NCBI GenBank assembly: GCA_019638085.1
Contig: JAHBUL010000009.1
Coordinates: forward strand, 1-64,000
Origin: Flavobacteriales bacterium
GTDB taxonomy: Bacteria; Bacteroidota; Bacteroidia; Flavobacteriales_F; PHOS-HE28
DNA length: 64,000 nucleotides
Reading direction: 5' to 3'
Position numbers and translations under genes: made by a program. Shown one piece after another: positions 27,893 to 36,300 of this stretch. Numbering within the stretch: position 1 is the first letter of the stretch; each line of letters begins with the position of its first letter. The notes under the pieces were generated by a model that saw only the letters and a list, made by a program, of their open reading frames with translations, ran no database searches and was not told the origin of the DNA.

Positions 27893-28735
27893 ATGAATGG
27901 CGGCGAAGATATTGCGTGGTGCCTGCGTGGTCACTTAGTGCATCGCAAGCGACCTTTGGTGATGGGGATCATCAATATCACCCCGGACTCATTTTACCGG
28001 AAAAGCCGACATGGATCGGTCTCTGATGCATTGCGTACGGCTGACCGCATGCTGGAGGCTGGTGCTTCAATTCTCGATGTCGGCGGTGCCAGCAGCCGAC
28101 CGGGATCCACTGAACTCCCTGAGGCGGAAGAACGGGAGCGGGTTCTTCCGATTGTGGTGGCCTTGGCCGAACGGTTCCCCGGCACGCTGATCAGCATTGA
28201 CACCTGGCAGGCCCATATTGCCGCAGATGCCGTAGCGGTCGGAGCCAGCATGGTGAACGACATCAGTGCAGGCTTGATGGATCCAAAGATGCTGGGCACC
28301 GTAGCGGGTTTGCGCGTACCATATGTACTGATGCATATGCAAGGCACTCCCCGAACCATGCAACGCGCACCTCACTACACCGATGTACTGTCCGAAGTGG
28401 TGAAGTTCCTCAGCGAGCGGGTCCTGGCAGCCCGGCAAGCCGGTATTGCCGATGTGATCGTGGATCCCGGCTTTGGCTTCGGAAAGGACCGAGGCCACAA
28501 CTTCGCATTGTTGAAAGGGTTAAGAGGCATCAAAGCGTTGGGGGTGCCCGTCCTGGTGGGTCTTTCGCGTAAACGCATGATCAACGAAGTGCTGGGCACC
28601 GTGCCTGAGACCGCCCTGAACGGCACCACTGTGCTCAACACCATCGCCTTGCAGCATGGCGCGGATATCCTGCGGGTGCATGATGTTCAGGAAGCTGTGG
28701 AAGCAGTGAAGTTGCTGGATGCCTTTGCTGCCTGA
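27893..28735 (+). CDS. folP: Dihydropteroate synthase FolP
   Basis: The 280 aa enzyme condenses p-aminobenzoate with 6-hydroxymethyl-7,8-dihydropterin diphosphate to form dihydropteroate in folate synthesis; it is the sulfonamide target. Motifs: VMGIINITPDSFY, ILDVGGASSRPGS, SIDTW, VNDISAG, IVDPGFGFGKD and VGLSRKRMI. In place of the usual folP start, ATG 27893 (MNGGEDIAW) is chosen; the ORF's earlier ATG at 27863 would run into DUF1599. A box GAACTTTG at 27881 (7/8) sits only 4 bases before the ATG. Confidence 0.95.
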   Translation: MNGGEDIAWCLRGHLVHRKRPLVMGIINITPDSFYRKSRHGSVSDALRTADRMLEAGASILDVGGASSRPGSTELPEAEERERVLPIVVALAERFPGTLISIDTWQAHIAADAVAVGASMVNDISAGLMDPKMLGTVAGLRVPYVLMHMQGTPRTMQRAPHYTDVLSEVVKFLSERVLAARQAGIADVIVDPGFGFGKDRGHNFALLKGLRGIKALGVPVLVGLSRKRMINEVLGTVPETALNGTTVLNTIALQHGADILRVHDVQEAVEAVKLLDAFAA

Positions 28736-28743
28736 ACGAAAGA

Positions 28744-29307
28744 TCAGCGGTAGACCTCCCGCTCTCTTCGGTCACGGCGCTTGTAATACCCACGATAGGT
28801 CTTCTCGTATTCGTCCATCACCTTGGAGAATACCGGTCGCATCTCCGTGGTATAAGGCATGTCCCAGCTCATGTTCCGCACACTGGCCTTGAATGCGGCC
28901 AGCCCCAATGCTTCATCGAATGCACTGAGGTCCACATCGGCGAGCCAAGGGAACAAGGTCATCTGCAGGTCCATTTCATAGAACGGCACATCCGGATATG
29001 CCGGTATTTCCCGAGTGTCGATCACCACATGCTTGGTCACCATGTTCTTTTTGCTGAACCAGACCTCATATTTCCAGCCGCGCTCCAATTCGAACTTATA
29101 GCGTCCGTCGCCACGGGTTATCTGCTGCTGATCCTCTTGCCCGGCCTTAAGTACGCGGACCAAGGAACTCTTCACGGGGTCCCCCGAAAAAAGCTCGGTT
29201 ACCTGGCCCGAAAGGATCACACTGAAGCGCTGTGCCTTCGCTTCCGTGGTGAACACCATGGTAAGCAACAGGGCACTAATCCCTAGGGCTAAAAAGTTCG
29301 ATCGCAT
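28744..29307 (-). CDS. Exported carboxypeptidase-regulatory-like protein (paralogue)
   Basis: The 187 aa product has a signal peptide (FLALGISALLLTMVFTTEAKAQ) and a carboxypeptidase-D-regulatory-like domain (LSGQVTELFSGDPVKSSLVRVLKAGQ...GRYKFELERGWKYEVWFSKKNMVTKHV). The C-terminal half, MDLQMTLFPWLADVDLSAFDEALGLAAFKAS...WDMPYTTEMRPVFSKVMDEY, matches the paralogues at 26044 and 7109. The ATG at 29307 is followed by a proper signal peptide. A TATTTTTG box ends 4 bases upstream, suggesting a nearly leaderless mRNA. Confidence 0.75.
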   Translation of the reverse strand: MRSNFLALGISALLLTMVFTTEAKAQRFSVILSGQVTELFSGDPVKSSLVRVLKAGQEDQQQITRGDGRYKFELERGWKYEVWFSKKNMVTKHVVIDTREIPAYPDVPFYEMDLQMTLFPWLADVDLSAFDEALGLAAFKASVRNMSWDMPYTTEMRPVFSKVMDEYEKTYRGYYKRRDRREREVYR

Positions 29308-29311
29308 GGTA

Positions 29312-29319
29312 CAAAAATA
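29312..29319 (-). promoter_or_regulatory. Putative -7 box TATTTTTG
   Basis: Minus-strand TATTTTTG (8/8) ends 4 bases before the ATG at 29307, which would place the transcription start at or next to the start codon. A TTG about 24 bases further upstream may be the -33 element. Confidence 0.4.
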
Positions 29320-29398
29320 CCCCGGCGAATTTGTCCTCTCCCGCAAGAACTCCAACCGGCCCCATGCGGAATACATTAGCACCGACCGAAACAGCACT

Positions 29399-30451
29399 AT
29401 GCCCATCACGCTTTCCAAGTTCCGGCGCCGTACTCGGCGGACCCTCCGTATCACGGCGGCGTGGATGTTATTGTCCGTTTGCACATCCTTGTTCGAGGCC
29501 AATGTGATCTCCGGGATCGGCATACCTCCAGCACAGTTAACGATCTTGCTCCATCACTTGATCAGGGCACTGGTTGGCGGGTTGTTGATCGGTGGGGGGT
29601 ATATGTTCCTGCTACATGACCGTTTGCGGAACCTTCCATTTACGCTCGGTGCCCTGTTCGTGCTGGGCCTGCTGCTGCTCGGGACGGTCGCCTTGCACAG
29701 CATCTTTCCTAATACATGGCTCAGCTCCTCGCATCACTCCACGAACGGATGGTATTTGATCGGTCAATTCCTGTACTGGGCGTTGCTGATGATCGGAACC
29801 ATGGTGATGCTGCGCCTGAACGACCTGTACGGCAGCGGCTCGGTGAGCGACCTGTTGGACCGCTACCGGAAACCCCGCCAGGAGTTGCGGATATTCATGT
29901 TCCTGGACATGCGCTCCAGCACCTCTGTGGCCGAAACCCTTGGTGATACCCGATACTTCAAGCTGCTCAACGACCTCTATGCTGATATCACCGATCCGGT
30001 GATCTATTCGGAGGGTGAGATCTATCAATACGTAGGAGACGAGATCAGTGTGAGCTGGAAACTGAGCCGTGGGATCCGCAACGACCGCTGCATCAAATGT
30101 TTCTTCGCTATCCGGGGAAAACTGCGAGCGCGGGCGGAATACTACCGGGATACCTATGGCATTGAGCCGGTCTTCAAGGCCGGCTTCCACTATGGCCGGG
30201 TCACCAGCGGTGAGGTGGGCATGGTGAAGCGGCAAACCATCTTCAGTGGCGATGTGGTGAATACGGCGGCGCATATCCAGGCCAGTTGCAATGAACTGGG
30301 TGTGGACAATCTGGTGAGCAAGGAGTTGCTGGATATTCTCTCCTTGCGCTCGTTGATCTACGATATCAAACCCATGGGCAGCATCCCCTTGAAAGGGAAG
30401 CGGGTAGCTGTTGAACTCTATACGCTTTCCCTCGCCGCCGAGGCTCAGTAG
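29399..30451 (+). CDS. Membrane-bound class III nucleotide cyclase (divergent active site)
   Basis: The 350 aa product has four hydrophobic helices (about residues 17-36, 46-72, 80-100, 118-140) and a C-terminal class III adenylate/guanylate cyclase domain from about 164. Metal-binding Asp170 (FLDMRSST) and Asp214 (YVGDEI) are present, and Asn288 (VVNTAA) also. But the position usually Lys (K..VGD) is Gln210, and the transition-state Arg of N-x3-R is His292 (VVNTAAH). The class III fold is clear; activity is uncertain. ATG 29399 is chosen because MPITLSKFRRRTRRTLRI matches the start of the neighbouring cyclase. Confidence 0.85.
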   Translation: MPITLSKFRRRTRRTLRITAAWMLLSVCTSLFEANVISGIGIPPAQLTILLHHLIRALVGGLLIGGGYMFLLHDRLRNLPFTLGALFVLGLLLLGTVALHSIFPNTWLSSSHHSTNGWYLIGQFLYWALLMIGTMVMLRLNDLYGSGSVSDLLDRYRKPRQELRIFMFLDMRSSTSVAETLGDTRYFKLLNDLYADITDPVIYSEGEIYQYVGDEISVSWKLSRGIRNDRCIKCFFAIRGKLRARAEYYRDTYGIEPVFKAGFHYGRVTSGEVGMVKRQTIFSGDVVNTAAHIQASCNELGVDNLVSKELLDILSLRSLIYDIKPMGSIPLKGKRVAVELYTLSLAAEAQ

Positions 30452-31545
30452 TGGCTGTACAACTTACCTTTCCACCAAACCTTGGTATCACCACTATTGC
30501 TGCGGAAGGTCACGGTCCCGGGGTATACATCGAAATGCCCAATGCCCGCCTCCTTGCTCACCGTAATGCGCTGGCCTCCTTGGTAAAGCTGGAGCACATT
30601 GCGTGTATCCAGCCATACCACCATACCTCCCACAGCAGCCCACTTTGCAGGCATGTTGCGCTCCAAGGTCTCCACCGCACCATTGCTGAAGACCTTGAAC
30701 ATGTCCTGGTCGCGGAAGACCACCACACTATCGCGCACCCAGTATTCACCCGGGGCGAAATCCATGATATCCCACATGCGTCCACCTTGGAAGCACCGGA
30801 ATGCACCCGTGGCATTCACGAAGGCAACGAGCCCTTCACCCACTTGGAAGCTTGCCGGTTTAAACGCTTCAACGTCATACTCATACCCTTTATCGAAAAC
30901 CCGGAAAGTGTCGTCGTATTCATCCATGAAGGCTACGATATCTCCTCCGGGAACCGAGCGTGATGGATCGGTGCCATTGCAAAGCACCGATACCTTCCCC
31001 CGATAGAACAAGAGTACGCGTCGCCCTCCCTGATCATAGAGAAGCAGCGTGTTCGAGCCCGCCTTCCACACCACGTCCTCACTTGTCATAAGCACATCCG
31101 CGATCGGCATGTCCTTTCCGTTCCAACGGGCCATCAGGTTCTGCTGCATCAAATCGTGATAGGCGATAATGCTATCGCTCACGGTATATCGTCCCACACT
31201 CCTGCACAACGTGTTAGCACCATCCCCCGCAGGGATCCGGAGAGCCGGTCCGCTCTTCCATGCAAGCATGTGCTTTGAGGTGGACACCAGCGCCGACTCA
31301 CCACGCTCCAGAGTGGTTGACTTCCCCTTTGTATAGAGTTTCAGATCCCCTGCATCAGTGATATATACCAGTTTGTCCCCTCCTTGGAACACGGCTTGGG
31401 GTTTCCGACCTTCCAATTGGCGAAAGCTGCCGTTCTCGAACGCCACCAGATTTCCGTATGCACTGATCACCGGCACCGGTGTCTGCGCGCTCATGGTGGT
31501 TATACTCGCTGCACAGAGGAATACATATGTCCACGATCGCTTCAT
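30445..31545 (-). CDS. Exported propeller-like protein between the cyclases
   Basis: The 366 aa product has a signal peptide (YVFLCAASITTMSAQ) and about eight short repeats of the type 'DLKLYTKGKST', 'DTFRVFDKGYEYDVEAF', 'DMFKVFSNGAVETLE' and 'NVLQLYQGGQRITV', consistent with a beta-propeller-like fold. No family name is assigned. It overlaps the upstream cyclase gene at 31542 as ATGA on the same strand and overlaps the plus-strand cyclase by 7 bp at its 3' end. Coupling to a cyclase suggests a periplasmic sensor or partner, which is inference. Confidence 0.75.
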   Translation of the reverse strand: MKRSWTYVFLCAASITTMSAQTPVPVISAYGNLVAFENGSFRQLEGRKPQAVFQGGDKLVYITDAGDLKLYTKGKSTTLERGESALVSTSKHMLAWKSGPALRIPAGDGANTLCRSVGRYTVSDSIIAYHDLMQQNLMARWNGKDMPIADVLMTSEDVVWKAGSNTLLLYDQGGRRVLLFYRGKVSVLCNGTDPSRSVPGGDIVAFMDEYDDTFRVFDKGYEYDVEAFKPASFQVGEGLVAFVNATGAFRCFQGGRMWDIMDFAPGEYWVRDSVVVFRDQDMFKVFSNGAVETLERNMPAKWAAVGGMVVWLDTRNVLQLYQGGQRITVSKEAGIGHFDVYPGTVTFRSNSGDTKVWWKGKLYSHY

Positions 31546-32609
31546 ATCACTTTCACTGTTCCGGCGATCTCCCGCCTGCGTTTCACCTCCCGGATGATCA
31601 TCTGGCGCTTACCACCTTTCACACGCAGTAGCACCGGTTCACCGAACTCATAGTGTTGGTCGGCTTCAGGCATGCGATCCAGCAGGTCCTGCGTGACCAT
31701 CAGGTCCACCTTTTGGTTCTTGGCCATCGACTGAACACGGCTCGTGGTATTCATTACATCCCCACTCAGGTCGATCGCGCGTTTGATATGCCCCACTTGG
31801 GCAGTGATGACCCTTCCACCATGGAGACCGCCTCGGAACTCCGGAGCAACCCCGAACTCACGCATCATCTGGTGTCGATGCGACTCGATCCGTTCCATGA
31901 TATCGAAGAACAGTGCCAAACAATTGTAGTGGTTCGTGCCGGAGCGCATGGTCCAAGTAAAGATCACCTCATCACCCACGTACTTGTGGATCTCCGCATC
32001 GTGCCGGAGCACGGCATCGGTCATCAGGGAGAGGGTGGTATTCAGGAAACGGAAATATAACAGATCACCCAGTCTTTCATTCAGGGCCGAACTTCCGACC
32101 AGGTCGATACTGAGCACCACTCGCTCGGCCTCCCGTGGCTTATCGTACCAACCCAGCAGAAAGCCCATGAAGAACCTTCGCCCCATGAACTCTTCCACCT
32201 GCACCACCAAAATGGCTACGGAGGTGACCACCACCACTTGCAATGCAAACCGATAGATCCCGATGGAGGCCGCGGTCTTGGCAAAAGGCATCCAATCCCC
32301 GTTACCCATGGATAAGGCATGGCCACTACTGGCCAGCATGGCGACGGCCAATAATGCGATGGTAAAAAGATTGACGGCCAGTGCCTTCCCGATGAACTGA
32401 AGCGGTATGGCCAAGGACCTGAACCGTCTTCCGAAGAGGAATTCCTCCAAGACACCCGTCCATGTGCCCAGAAAGACCCAACCCAGGAAAAGGTTCCTAT
32501 CGAGCGTACCACCGAAGAGGGACAGCACCGTGCCTACAGTGGCCGTTACCAAGGCATACTTCAGCAGCTTGCGCAGCTTGTAGCGGGTAATGGCGGATAT
32601 CCGTTTCAA
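31542..32609 (-). CDS. Membrane-bound class III nucleotide cyclase
   Basis: The 355 aa product has about four hydrophobic segments (residues 16-34, 40-55, 76-96, 113-137) followed by a class III cyclase domain. The catalytic set is complete: Asp169 (SIDLVGSS), Lys209 (IHKYVGDE), Asp212, Asn287 and Arg291 (DVMNTTSR). The start is set at TTG 32609 (KRISAITRYKLRKLL), because a TATCTTCG box lies just upstream at 32634-32627; TTG at 32645 would add 12 residues. The product resembles the cyclase at 29399 along its whole length, so the two are paralogues. Its stop overlaps the start of the propeller gene. Confidence 0.85.
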   Translation of the reverse strand: MKRISAITRYKLRKLLKYALVTATVGTVLSLFGGTLDRNLFLGWVFLGTWTGVLEEFLFGRRFRSLAIPLQFIGKALAVNLFTIALLAVAMLASSGHALSMGNGDWMPFAKTAASIGIYRFALQVVVVTSVAILVVQVEEFMGRRFFMGFLLGWYDKPREAERVVLSIDLVGSSALNERLGDLLYFRFLNTTLSLMTDAVLRHDAEIHKYVGDEVIFTWTMRSGTNHYNCLALFFDIMERIESHRHQMMREFGVAPEFRGGLHGGRVITAQVGHIKRAIDLSGDVMNTTSRVQSMAKNQKVDLMVTQDLLDRMPEADQHYEFGEPVLLRVKGGKRQMIIREVKRRREIAGTVKVI

Positions 32610-32626
32610 AATAGGGGGAAGAACGG

Positions 32627-32634
32627 CGAAGATA
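32627..32634 (-). promoter_or_regulatory. Putative -7 box TATCTTCG
   Basis: Minus-strand TATCTTCG fits TAnnTTCG and lies 17 bases before TTG 32609, deciding the start choice for the cyclase. The divergent methyltransferase gene has its own CATCTTTG at 32651. Confidence 0.35.
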
Positions 32635-32662
32635 GGATGGTGCAATGGCTCATCTTTGCAGC

Positions 32663-33346
32663 ATGTCTTGGGTAAAGTCCCTTTTGAGCTATGCCTGGCC
32701 GGTTACAGTATGGGAAGGCCCAGGGAAATACGGACCGCTGCGCTTGATCTATGAGGGGGGGCATTTGGTGGTGAACAGCGGCCATGCCAACCAGAGCTAT
32801 GGGAATCTTCACGCCATCTGGCAGCAGAGCTTGGATGATCAACCGATCGCACAGCTCGATCCGCGTTCGATCCTTATTCTAGGATTCGGTGCCGGAAGCT
32901 CGGCACATATCCTGCGGAAGGAAATGGGACTGAAAGCCCCGATCGTTGGTGTGGACGGCGACCCGGAAATGCTCCGCTTAGCCCACACTTACTTCAAAGT
33001 GGATCGCTTGAAGGACTTACGGTTGGTGCTGATGGATGCACTCTCATTTGTCCGGGAACACGAAGGAACGTACGATCTTGTGCTGGTGGACCTCTGCCAC
33101 GAATTGGACCTGGCACCTGGGGTGGATGAGGAGCCTTTCATTGCGGGCCTCCGAAAATGCACGGCACCGGAAGGCCTGCTCTGTTTCAATACAGTGGTTT
33201 ATGATACCAAGAGCCGCGCACGCAGCCAACGAGTCAGTGAACGATTACGTCTTCATTTCGACCATGTTGAGGAACATCTATATCAAGGCATCAACAGGGT
33301 GTTGACCGCCAAGCGGAAAAAGCCTGTGCCCGTTGACGTCCCCTAA
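32663..33346 (+). CDS. Spermidine-synthase-like SAM-dependent methyltransferase
   Basis: The 227 aa product has a Rossmann-type SAM-binding core: SILILGFGAGSSAHIL (motif I), IVGVDGDPEMLRLAHTYF (acidic loop) and DLVLVDLCHELD with a later LRKCTAPEGLLCFNTVVYD. The N-terminal beta segment (YGPLRLIYEGGHLVVNSGHANQSYG) is that of spermidine synthase-like proteins. Substrate not determined; the polyamine-binding residues cannot be checked by eye. ATG 32663 is preceded by CATCTTTG 4 bases upstream, again a short leader. Confidence 0.8.
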   Translation: MSWVKSLLSYAWPVTVWEGPGKYGPLRLIYEGGHLVVNSGHANQSYGNLHAIWQQSLDDQPIAQLDPRSILILGFGAGSSAHILRKEMGLKAPIVGVDGDPEMLRLAHTYFKVDRLKDLRLVLMDALSFVREHEGTYDLVLVDLCHELDLAPGVDEEPFIAGLRKCTAPEGLLCFNTVVYDTKSRARSQRVSERLRLHFDHVEEHLYQGINRVLTAKRKKPVPVDVP

Positions 33347-33386
33347 GGCCAATCGGCCCGAAATTTGTCTGAGCATACTCATCAAT

Positions 33387-36300
33387 TTGAACACACTTCG
33401 CATATCAAGGTGGATCGGGCCGTTTTTGCTCTTGGCGGTGCTGGTCGCCCCGGCATCGCATGCCCAGCCCGTTTGTGCCATCGATCTAGGCATGGACCAG
33501 ATGATCTGCCAAGGGGAGTCCGTCACCCTACAAGGCCCTTCTGGATACAGCAGCTACCTATGGAGCAATGGGGCCACCACGCAGGACATTACTGTATCTG
33601 CTGGCGGGGACTACTGGTGCGAGGTGAGCTATCCAAGCGGGAATTTGGTGACAAATGGGGATTTTTCAGCGGGAAATACGGGATTTACCTCGGAGTATTT
33701 CTATTCAGCCATATCGGTGCAGAACGAAGGGTATTATACCGTTGGTTCAAATGCCAGTTGGTACCACACGCAATTCCAAGGGACGGGCAACGGTAATTTC
33801 CTGATCGCAAATGGAGGGTATGGTAGCTGGAGCAACAATCAAGTCGATGTGTGGTGCCAGACAATACAATGTTGCCCAGGTCAGACCTACACTTTGAGTT
33901 TTCGGGCACGTACCCTTACCAATGCACTGCCAGCCAGAGCGGTTTGGATGATGGATGGTGTGCTGGCACAGTGGCCGGACATGACATTTCCTGCCTACAA
34001 TGCGGGATGGCAGCAGTTCAACACCACTTGGACAGCAGGCCCGGGCCAAACCAGTGTAACAGCCTGCATTCACATGACCTCCGCCAATGGTATCGGTGAT
34101 GATTTCGGCCTTGATGATATCAGCATCTCGGGAACGGTTGTCCTGCGCGATGAAGTACACGTCACTGTAACACCTCTACCCACTGTTGACTTGGGTGTGG
34201 ATCAAACCCTGTGCGTCGGAGAGACCTCGAACCTGAACGCCACGGTTCCCGGCGGCACCTACCTCTGGCAGGACGGCAGCACCAGCCCCACCTATAATGT
34301 ATCGGCTCCAGGGAGCTACAGCGTCACCGTAACCGCACAGAATTGCTCGAACTCCGACCAAGTGAACGTTGCCTACAACCCGCTGCCCACAGTGGACCTT
34401 GGCCCGGATACCATGCTCTGCACCGGTAGCACGCTCAACCTGTCCACCTTTGGCCCCGGGTACAGTTACCTGTGGCAGGATGGCTCCACGGCATCCTCCT
34501 TCACGGTGAATGCACCCGGCCTGTACTGGGCGGAAGTGACCCTGAATAACTGTAGCTTCAGGGACTCCATTCAGGTGGGATACAAGCCCCTGCCGATGGT
34601 ATCACTCGGGAACGACACGGCCATCTGTGCGGGCTCCACACTCACTTTGGACGCATCAGTACCGGGAGCGACCTACCTCTGGCAGGATGGCAGTACAGCC
34701 CCCAGCTTCACGGCTTCAGTATCGGGGAACTATCAAGTGGAAGTGGATCTGAACGGATGCACGGTCCAGGATACTATCCAGGTCATCGTGAACCCCCTAC
34801 CTGTTGTTGATCTCGGGCCTGACCAAGTGGTCTGCCCAGGGGCCACAGCCACTTTCGATGCCACAACCGCCGGTGCCACCTACCTCTGGAGCGATGGCAG
34901 CACCGCCGCTACGCTCACCACCGATCAACCCGGCAACTACGCCGTGCAAGTGACCGTGAACGGATGCACCGCCTCCGACGCAGCCGAGCTGACGAATTTC
35001 ATCCTACAGACCGTGGACCTTGGTGCGGACCGGACCATCTGTGCCGGGGAGAGCACTATGCTGGGTGTGCATGTGCCCGGTGCGGCATATCTCTGGAATA
35101 CTGGAGCCACCACGGATTCCATTCTGGCATCCGTTACAGGTAATTATTGGGTGGAAACAACCCTGAATGGCTGCGCTGTCCGAGACTCCATCGAACTGAG
35201 CGTTACGCCGCTTCCCTTAGTAACACTCGGCCCTGATCAGCAGGTCTGTCCCGGGAGTACGGCCACCTTGGATGCCACAACCGCAGGTGCGACCTACCTC
35301 TGGAGCAATGGAGCCACCACTCCTTCGATCACCGTAGACGTGGGGACATGGACTGTGGCCGTTACTGTGAATGGATGCACGGGATCCGGTGCCGCCACCA
35401 TCACGGAACTCACGCCGCCGAGCGTTGATCTCGGGCCTGACCAAGTGGTCTGCCCAGGGGCCACAGCCACTTTCGATGCCACAACCGCCGGTGCCACCTA
35501 CCTCTGGAGCGATGGTTCCACCGCCCCTGCGCTCACCACCGATCAACCCGGCAACTACTCTGTGCAAGTGACCGTGAACGGATGCACCGCCTCCGACGCA
35601 GCCGAGCTGACGAATTTCATCCTACAGACCGTGGACCTTGGTGCGGACCGGACCATCTGTGCCGGGGAAAGCACTATGCTGGGTGTGCATGTGCCCGGTG
35701 CGGCATATCTCTGGAATACTGGAGCTACCACGGATTCCATTCTGGCATCCGCTACAGGTACTTATTGGGTGGAAACAACCCTGAATGGCTGCGCTGTCCG
35801 AGACTCCATCGAACTGAACGTTACGCCGCTTCCCTTAGTAACACTCGGCCCTGATCAGCAGGTCTGTCCCGGGAGTACGGCCACCTTGGATGCCACAACC
35901 GCAGGTGCGACCTACCTCTGGAGCAATGGCGCCACCACTCCTTCGATCACCGTAGGCGTGGGGACATGGACTGTGGCCATTACTGTGAATGGATGCATGG
36001 GATCCGGTGCCGCCACCATCACGGAACTCACGCCGCCGAGCGTTGATCTCGGGCCGGACCAAGTGGTCTGCCCAGGGACTTCGGCCACCTTCGATGCCAC
36101 AACCGCCGGTGCCACCTACCTCTGGAGCGATGGTTCCACCGCCCCTACGCTCATCACCGATCAACCCGGCAACTACTCCGTGCAAGTGGCCGTGAACGGA
36201 TGCACCGCTTCGGATGCCGTTACGCTCAGCTATTTCAATCTGCAAACCGTTGATCTCGGGCCGGACCGCACGATCTGTGCCGGCGAAAGCACCATATTGG

